From the NCBI GenBank assembly GCA_937900465.1, contig CALCEJ010000100.1, positions 1 through 10,481 of the forward strand: a DNA stretch of 10,481 bases, written 5' to 3'. The notes beneath the pieces are model-generated. The model saw nothing but the letters and a program-made list of their open reading frames with translations. It had not been told where the DNA came from and searched no databases. Positions 5,271 to 10,481 of the stretch are shown here, piece by piece. Numbering within the stretch: the stretch's first letter is position 1; each line of letters begins with the position of its first letter. The DNA comes from an uncultured Bacteroidales bacterium (GTDB taxonomy: Bacteria > Bacteroidota > Bacteroidia > Bacteroidales > UBA932). Made by a program: the position numbers and the translations under genes.

Positions 5271-6392
5271 ATGAAGCCCCGTAAAGTTGTCATAGCAATC
5301 GACTCATTCAAGGGCTGCCTGAGTTCGGAAGAGGCGAACCGGGCGGCGGCGGAAGGCGTACGGAGCGTGTGTCCGGAGGCGGAGATTGTGGAAGTGCCCG
5401 TAAGCGATGGCGGCGAAGGCTTTCTGGAGGCCTTCCACGCTGCCATCGGCGGCGAGATGGTGGAGGCAGAAGTGAAGGATCCGCTTATGCGGGACATCCG
5501 GGCCCGCTACCTCCTGAATGGGGAAACAGCGGTGGTGGAAGTGGCGGAGACCATCGGCCTTTCGCTGCTAGACCCTCAGGAGAGGAATCCGCTTGCCACG
5601 ACGAGTTACGGTGTAGGCCTGCTGGTGGCCGATGCCTTCAGGCGGGGAGCCCGCCATATCATCGTGGGCCTTGGCGGAAGTGCCACGAGCGATGCGGGGA
5701 AGGGGATGCTGCAGGCGCTCTCCGACGTGTTCGGCCACGACGGCCCTGAGGTCCCTCGCGGTGTGCATACTGGCCCCCAGGAAGCATTTGGCGGCGCTCG
5801 CTTTACCATCGCCACCGATGTGGATGCCCCGCTCTACGGTGAAAACGGCGCGGCCTGTGTGTTTGGCCCTCAGAAGGGTGCGACGCAGGGGATGGTCCGC
5901 CTTCTGGATGAGCGGGCCCGTGAGTTTTCCGCCGCTTCCGCAAAACGCTTCGGTTATGACCGCTCAAAAATGGAAGGCGCCGGTGCCGCCGGCGGATTGG
6001 GCTATGCCTTCCTTCAGTATCTGGATGCCGAATGCTTGCCCGGCACGGAGCTTCTTCTCAAAACCATCGGCTTTGATGCTCAGATAGCTGACGCTGACCT
6101 TGTTATCACCGGCGAAGGCGCGGCTGACTCTCAGACACTTCTTGGAAAGCTTCCGATGGGTATCCTTCGACACTCCGCCGGAGTTCCCGTATTCCTTATT
6201 GCCGGCAAGGTGGACGACCGTCCTGAACTCCTCCGCGCAGGCTTTTCCTGTGTTGAATGCATCAATCCTTCCGGCATCGCCCTCGAGGAAGCTATGAAAA
6301 AAGCTGTGGCACAGGGCAATATCGGGAGTACGGTCCGACGGCTTTTGACTGTCTCAAGTCACTGTAATACAAATACTATTGTTCATTTGTAA
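5271..6392 (+). CDS. Glycerate kinase (GlxK/GarK family)
   Basis: The 373-residue protein has the hallmarks of type I glycerate kinase, which phosphorylates D-glycerate with ATP to 2- or 3-phosphoglycerate. Visible are the N-terminus MKPRKVVIAIDSFKGCLSS, VPVSDGGEGF, the family signature GLGGSATSDAGKGML (about 133-147), ATDVDAPLYGENGAA, GAGAAGGLGYAF, VITGEGAADSQT and the C-terminal VFLIAGKVDD. Length equals the usual 370-380 residues, so it is complete. It follows the HAD phosphatase by 12 bp without a promoter, so the two likely form an operon feeding glycolate/glycerate-derived carbon into lower glycolysis. The final residues (SSHCNTNTIVHL) are AT-rich and run into the next promoter region. 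Confidence 0.93.
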   Translation: MKPRKVVIAIDSFKGCLSSEEANRAAAEGVRSVCPEAEIVEVPVSDGGEGFLEAFHAAIGGEMVEAEVKDPLMRDIRARYLLNGETAVVEVAETIGLSLLDPQERNPLATTSYGVGLLVADAFRRGARHIIVGLGGSATSDAGKGMLQALSDVFGHDGPEVPRGVHTGPQEAFGGARFTIATDVDAPLYGENGAACVFGPQKGATQGMVRLLDERAREFSAASAKRFGYDRSKMEGAGAAGGLGYAFLQYLDAECLPGTELLLKTIGFDAQIADADLVITGEGAADSQTLLGKLPMGILRHSAGVPVFLIAGKVDDRPELLRAGFSCVECINPSGIALEEAMKKAVAQGNIGSTVRRLLTVSSHCNTNTIVHL

Positions 6393-6403
6393 AAAAGAAT
6401 GAC

Positions 6404-6411
6404 TATATTTG
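6404..6411 (+). promoter_or_regulatory. Bacteroidetes-type -7 box before the dehydratase gene
   Basis: TATATTTG at 6404-6411 matches TAnnTTTG and lies 19 bp before ATG 6431. The -33 partner is unclear: TTTG at 6386-6389 is 14 bp upstream and TTG at 6379-6381 is 22 bp upstream. No terminator hairpin is seen after the glycerate kinase, so read-through is also possible. Confidence 0.55.
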
Positions 6412-6430
6412 TAGTCCTGACTATTGAGTT

Positions 6431-8431
6431 ATGGCACGTAACAACGACCTGTTAAAAACTATTTCAAACTGGTATTTCAGCAAGAGAGTGCTGCCATACT
6501 GGGTTATTCTGATTGCAGATGCCGTAATTGTCTTTGCATCCGCCGTCTTCACATACTGGATTACAAACAACACACGGGTTACATACGACAATCATACTGC
6601 CGTTTTCGTAACGTCCGCGCTCTATGCGGTCTTGAGCTGGATAGGCGCCCGGATGTTCAGGACCTACTCCGGGGTGCTGAGATACTCCAGCTTCGTGGAC
6701 CTTCTCAAGCTCCTCTACGCTAACGGGGTCAGTTTAGCAATTGCCCTTGCCGTTTCGCTCTTTGCAAAGTGGCAGGGATGGGCTATCGTATCAGCTCTGA
6801 CTCCTCTGAATACCCTCGTCGCGTTCCTTCTGGCAACGGCGGTGATGTGGGCCATGAGAGTTCTCGTAAAGCTTCTTTTCGATGCCACGAATTCGGACTC
6901 CCAGGCTATGCCGGTCCTTATTTACGGCGCAATTACGGGAGGCATCGGCCTTGCGAAGAACATCCGTTCCCAGCATCCTGTCAAGTTCGAACTTAAAGGC
7001 TTCATCACCCACGAGCACCGTATCAAGGATATGAAGCTGATGGGCGTTCCGGTATATACCCTCGACGATAACTTTGACATCATCATCAAGAAGGAGCGCA
7101 TCGAGGCCGTCCTTGTAAGCCCTCTCCGCGTCAACGAGTTCCGCGAGAACCAGAAGATCCAGGATACCCTTATCGCCGCCGGCGTAAAGATTTTCATGGC
7201 CCACGAAGCCAGCGAGGCCTCCGTCAAAAACGGAACCATTACTGACGATGAATTCGGGGACCTGCAAATCAAAGAGGTTTCCGTAGAAGACCTTCTGCCC
7301 CGTTCTGAGATCCGCGTGGATATGGATTCGGTTGAGGAACAGCTGAAGGGAAAGAAAGTGCTTATCACCGGCTCCGCAGGCTCGATAGGTATGGAAATCG
7401 TCCGTCAGGTTGCGCGTTTCAAGCCCGCAAGCCTTATGCTAATCGACCAGGCTGAGACGCCCCAGCACGACGTCCGCCTTATGATGGCAAGGGACTTCCC
7501 GGACGTGCCGTGCGAGGTGGTTGTCACCAGCATAAGCCGCCGTACCAGGATGGACTATATCTTCGGATCCTTCCGTCCGGACTACGTCTTCCACGCCGCC
7601 GCTTACAAGCACGTCCCTATGATGGAAGACAACCCTTCAGAGGCAATTCTCAACAACGTCTACGGCACGAAGGTAATTGCAGATATGTCCGTCAAATACG
7701 GTGTCCGGAAGTTCGTTATGATCTCAACTGACAAGGCCGTGAACCCGACGAACGTGATGGGCTGCTCGAAGCGTATCTGTGAGATTTATGTCCAGAGCCT
7801 TGACCGCAAGCTCAAACTCGAAACCCTCGAGAAAAAGAAACTGAAGGAAAAGGTTCCCGAATATACCCAGTTTGTCACAACCCGTTTCGGAAACGTCCTT
7901 GGAAGCAACGGCTCCGTTATTCCTCTTTTCAAGGAGCAGATAAAGCACGGCGGCCCCGTGACCGTCACGGATGAGCGCATCGTCCGCTACTTTATGCTTA
8001 TCCCTGAGGCCTGTAAGCTTGTCCTTGAGGCCGGCACCAAGGGTAACGGCGGAGAGATTTTCGTGTTCGACATGGGCCAGCCCGTCAAGATCTCCGACCT
8101 TGCAAAAAGGATGATCGCCCTTTCCGGCGCAAATAACGTCAAAATTGAGTACACAGGCCTTCGTGAGGGCGAAAAACTCTATGAGGAAGTCCTCAACGAA
8201 AAGGAAAATACAAAGCCCACCTTCCACGAGAAAATCCGTATCGCGGAGGTCCGGGAATACGACTACGACGAGGTGGCGGCCCAGATTGATGAACTTGTGG
8301 ATATCTCCAAGCAGTTCAACGATATGGACACCGTCCGGAAGATGAAGGAGATAGTCCCTGAGTATAAGAGCAATAACTCAGTTTACGAGAAGATAGATGT
8401 TGAACTCGCTGCTGCCCAGGAAGTGGTTTAG
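6431..8431 (+). CDS. Membrane-anchored nucleotide-sugar 4,6-dehydratase (FlaA1/PglF/CapD/WbpM family)
   Basis: The 666-residue protein has the full-length architecture of this family. Four hydrophobic segments lie at about 20-44, 57-77, 93-112 and 118-148; a Rossmann-like nucleotide-binding domain follows (LIYGAITGGIGLAKNI); then the extended short-chain dehydrogenase domain with NAD motif GSAGSIG (314-320), HAAAYKHVPMMEDN, and the active-site region STDKAVNPTNVMGCSKR (432-448). T433, D434 and K435 correspond to the Thr-Asp-Lys catalytic set described for PglF-type enzymes, and M443 replaces the usual Tyr of YxxxK with K447 kept. Later motifs TRFGNVLGSNGSVIPLFKEQ and GLREGEKLYEE are also intact. 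Such enzymes convert UDP-GlcNAc (or a related sugar nucleotide) to the 4-keto-6-deoxy form for capsule, O-antigen or protein glycans. It has its own -7 box and stands alone rather than in a polysaccharide cluster. Confidence 0.93.
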   Translation: MARNNDLLKTISNWYFSKRVLPYWVILIADAVIVFASAVFTYWITNNTRVTYDNHTAVFVTSALYAVLSWIGARMFRTYSGVLRYSSFVDLLKLLYANGVSLAIALAVSLFAKWQGWAIVSALTPLNTLVAFLLATAVMWAMRVLVKLLFDATNSDSQAMPVLIYGAITGGIGLAKNIRSQHPVKFELKGFITHEHRIKDMKLMGVPVYTLDDNFDIIIKKERIEAVLVSPLRVNEFRENQKIQDTLIAAGVKIFMAHEASEASVKNGTITDDEFGDLQIKEVSVEDLLPRSEIRVDMDSVEEQLKGKKVLITGSAGSIGMEIVRQVARFKPASLMLIDQAETPQHDVRLMMARDFPDVPCEVVVTSISRRTRMDYIFGSFRPDYVFHAAAYKHVPMMEDNPSEAILNNVYGTKVIADMSVKYGVRKFVMISTDKAVNPTNVMGCSKRICEIYVQSLDRKLKLETLEKKKLKEKVPEYTQFVTTRFGNVLGSNGSVIPLFKEQIKHGGPVTVTDERIVRYFMLIPEACKLVLEAGTKGNGGEIFVFDMGQPVKISDLAKRMIALSGANNVKIEYTGLREGEKLYEEVLNEKENTKPTFHEKIRIAEVREYDYDEVAAQIDELVDISKQFNDMDTVRKMKEIVPEYKSNNSVYEKIDVELAAAQEVV

Positions 8432-8465
8432 AATCCCGGCAACAGACTGAATAAAACTATAGGCT

Positions 8466-9695
8466 ATGACTGTCCATTCGATCATTATCGACGGCAGCAC
8501 GCCCGAGGGCGTGCTGCAAAAGTTTGAGATGGGGGAGAACGATGTCCTCGTATTCACTCCCGGCGAAGTCCTTGCTGCTGATTTCCGCGGCGCTATTGAA
8601 GCGAAGCTCTCAAGAAGCCCGGAGGCGGTGTCAAGGATGACTGCCCTTAAGATGAGGATGGACTCTCTCGCAACGAGCGACAGGTGCAAGAGCGAAGTCT
8701 TCGAGCAGTTCAGGGCCCTTGAGACCTATCTTGACACCGCGCTTCTCCACAGGAGCGACAGGGCCGTGGAATACGCCATGCGTTATTGTTACGGTATCTG
8801 CACCGCATTCGTGAAGGAATTCGTTGGGGATGCCGCGGTTGTCCCCGGAAGCGCTATCCTTATCGCTGAGGGCTCCAGCATCGACCTTGCCGCCTCAATA
8901 GTCAGCGTTCGTGAGCATATCTCCGGAAAGTCCATCGTTCCCGCCGGACAGTATGTCGCTTCCGACGGATACGTCCGTTCGATCGGAAGCAGCGTAGGCC
9001 AGCTTTTCGCCTCCGTAATCGGAACAGCCCTCAAGGCTGAGCTCATCGCAATCCATACGGAAGAATTCATCGAGTTCAAGGAGGACAGGATGAACTACGG
9101 CGATGCAATGGCACTGTGCTCCGCCGGCCATCTGGGCCTGTATCCAAGCGCCCTTGCGCTTGCCGTCGAGAACAGCATCCCGATCGACCTTATCGGTGAT
9201 AACAGGAGCGTAAGGATTGACAACTCGCCTGCGCCCGACAGGAAATGGGCCGGCGTCTCCAGGGAGGACAACCTTACCCTTCTTACCGTGACCGGCTACA
9301 GCCTCCAGGGTAATGTCGGAATCTCATCGGCAATATTCTCTTCCCTCGCGGAGCGTGGAATCAACATCCGCTTCATCGCCCAGCCTTCTTCCGAATTCAG
9401 CATCTCCTTCGCTGTCCGGAGCGCTGATGCTGACAAGGCCGCCGCTGCCGTCGAAAGCGTTACCGCAGGGCTCTGGTTCGGCCTTGCCACCGTGCTTCGC
9501 CTCGAGGTTTCCATCGTAACCGTAATCGGCGTCAATATGGTCCACCGGAAAGGCATCTCCGGCGAGATCTTCTCCGTTCTTGGCGATGCCGGAATCAACG
9601 TCGTCTCCTATGCCCAGGGCGGCGATGAGAAGAGCATCTCCATCGTGGTCGAGTCTTCTGCCGCTCCGGAGGCGGTAAATCTCCTCAGGCGATGA
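8466..9695 (+). CDS. Aspartokinase-like protein with two ACT domains and degenerate kinase motifs
   Basis: The C-terminal half is clearly of the aspartokinase type: FKEDRMNYGDAMALCSAGHL parallels the LSYEEAMELxxxGxxVLHP region, and two ACT domains follow at about 269-335 (VTGYSLQGNVGISSAIFSSL) and 346-409 (VIGVNMVHRKGISGEIFSVL). The N-terminal amino-acid kinase domain has lost its landmarks: no KFGGTSV phosphate-binding motif near the start (here MTVHSIIIDGSTPEG), and no GRGGSDYTA substrate motif (here RSIGSSVGQLFAS). At 409 residues it is only a little shorter than monofunctional aspartokinases (~440). It may therefore be inactive and act as an amino-acid-sensing subunit or regulator; this is inference. 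The stop overlaps the next ATG by four bases (ATGA), so it is translationally coupled to the aminotransferase. It lies 34 bp after the dehydratase gene with no recognisable promoter. Confidence 0.75.
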   Translation: MTVHSIIIDGSTPEGVLQKFEMGENDVLVFTPGEVLAADFRGAIEAKLSRSPEAVSRMTALKMRMDSLATSDRCKSEVFEQFRALETYLDTALLHRSDRAVEYAMRYCYGICTAFVKEFVGDAAVVPGSAILIAEGSSIDLAASIVSVREHISGKSIVPAGQYVASDGYVRSIGSSVGQLFASVIGTALKAELIAIHTEEFIEFKEDRMNYGDAMALCSAGHLGLYPSALALAVENSIPIDLIGDNRSVRIDNSPAPDRKWAGVSREDNLTLLTVTGYSLQGNVGISSAIFSSLAERGINIRFIAQPSSEFSISFAVRSADADKAAAAVESVTAGLWFGLATVLRLEVSIVTVIGVNMVHRKGISGEIFSVLGDAGINVVSYAQGGDEKSISIVVESSAAPEAVNLLRR

Positions 9696-10481
9696 AAAGG
9701 ATCTCCCAAAGGGGCGAGATTATGCCCAGCTCCCCGATCCGTAAGCTTGTCCCGTTCTCCCGGGAAGCGAAGGCGCGGGGAATCCACGTATATCATCTGA
9801 ATATAGGCCAGCCGGATATAAAAACGCCGGAAGCAGGCCTCGAAGCCCTGAAAAAAATTGACAGGTCCATCCTCGAATACAGCCCCTCCGAAGGCCTTCT
9901 CTCGCTTCGCACCAAGCTCTGTGACTACTATGCCGGCTATGGTATCAAGCTTGACCCCTCGGAGATAATAATTACCGCAGGCGGCTCGGAGGCTATCCTT
10001 TTCGCTTTTATGTCCATACTTGACCCGGGCGATGAAATCATCGTGACGGATCCTTCGTATGCGAATTATATCTCTTTTGCAATCTCCGCCGGCGCAGTAA
10101 TCAAAAGCGTCAAAACCTCGATCGAGAACGGGTTCGCCCTCCCCTCGGTCGAGGAATTCGAAGCCTGTATCACCCCCCGTACACGCGCTATCCTTATCTG
10201 CAATCCCAACAATCCTACGGGATATCTTTATTCCCGGAATGAGATGACAAGGATCAGGGACATAGTGAAAAAGCACGGGCTTTACCTTATTTCCGACGAA
10301 GTTTACCGTGAGTTCATCTATACGGGGGAGCCGTATGTCTCAGCCTTCCATCTTGACGGGATCGATGATAACGTCATACTTGTGGATTCCGTTTCAAAGC
10401 GCTACAGCGAGTGCGGAATACGCATCGGGATGCTCATCACCCGTAACGAAAAGGTAAGACAGACGGTTATGAAGTTCTGTC
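9692..10481 (+). CDS. Class I/II PLP-dependent aminotransferase (AspB-like), 3' end beyond the window
   Basis: Starting at ATG 9692, inside the preceding stop (ATGA), the frame is open to the window end and gives 263 residues. It is a fold-type I aminotransferase of the aspartate aminotransferase family: LNIGQPDIKTP, YSPSEGLLSLR, ITAGGSEAILFAF (PLP phosphate region), NPNNPTG (171-177, PLP-binding Asn), SDEVYREF (201-208, Asp and Tyr), and the Schiff-base lysine K236 in SVSKRYSECG with the Arg of GIRIG (R244). The substrate cannot be settled: aspartate, aromatic, methionine or N-succinyl-diaminopimelate transamination are all possible for this subfamily. Coupling to an ACT-domain aspartokinase-like protein points to the aspartate/lysine/threonine branch. 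About 130 C-terminal residues are missing because the window ends. Confidence 0.9.
   Translation, partial: MKRISQRGEIMPSSPIRKLVPFSREAKARGIHVYHLNIGQPDIKTPEAGLEALKKIDRSILEYSPSEGLLSLRTKLCDYYAGYGIKLDPSEIIITAGGSEAILFAFMSILDPGDEIIVTDPSYANYISFAISAGAVIKSVKTSIENGFALPSVEEFEACITPRTRAILICNPNNPTGYLYSRNEMTRIRDIVKKHGLYLISDEVYREFIYTGEPYVSAFHLDGIDDNVILVDSVSKRYSECGIRIGMLITRNEKVRQTVMKFC

Noticed and set aside
6791..7267. 158-residue minus-strand ORF within the dehydratase
   Set aside because: Shadow of a highly conserved coding gene; composition follows from its codon usage.
9608..10276. 222-residue minus-strand ORF
   Set aside because: Antisense shadow of the aminotransferase, which carries all PLP-binding motifs on the plus strand.

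Overview
The window looks like a chromosomal segment from a member of the Bacteroidales. Three upstream regions carry the Bacteroidetes -7 box TAnnTTTG (586-593, 4580-4587, 6404-6411), Shine-Dalgarno sequences are not evident, and the small conserved proteins are of a type I know from Bacteroides-like genomes. The genus cannot be named from the sequence alone.

The left part (about 1-4560) is an accessory region made mostly of debris. It opens with the 3' end of a small DUF6922-like gene (2-202) and a small unknown ORF (192-500). Then comes an AT-rich two-gene operon behind a perfect palindrome: an AAA_15/AAA_21-type ATPase (619-1770) and, 2 bp later, a 176-residue protein with a TOPRIM-like pattern of acidic residues (1773-2303). 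This pair is my best candidate for an anti-phage module, resembling split OLD or PARIS-type systems in architecture. It is followed by a 5'-truncated, frameshifted AlbA/RecG-like regulator (2339-3227), the first ~80 codons of a DegT/DnrJ aminotransferase with an in-frame stop (3238-3452), a complete second DUF6922-like gene (3833-4174), and the C-terminal piece of a second AAA ATPase on the minus strand (4171-4470). Two copies of a hairpin-forming repeat (3453-3619 and 4470-4556) lie exactly where the DegT and second-ATPase fragments end, so they probably mark recombination junctions.

The right part (about 4560 to the end) is orderly backbone, all on the plus strand. A promoter at 4556-4587 drives a phosphoglycolate-phosphatase-like HAD hydrolase (4599-5258) and a glycerate kinase 12 bp downstream (5271-6392); together they fit salvage of C2/C3 acids into glycolysis. 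A separate promoter precedes a membrane-anchored FlaA1/PglF/CapD-type nucleotide-sugar 4,6-dehydratase (6431-8431) for surface polysaccharide or glycan synthesis. Next is an aspartokinase-like protein with two ACT domains whose kinase motifs are degenerate (8466-9695). Its stop overlaps, by ATGA, the start of a class I PLP aminotransferase (9692 to the window end, cut off). That coupling suggests the pair act together in amino-acid metabolism, with the aspartokinase-like protein perhaps serving as a sensor.
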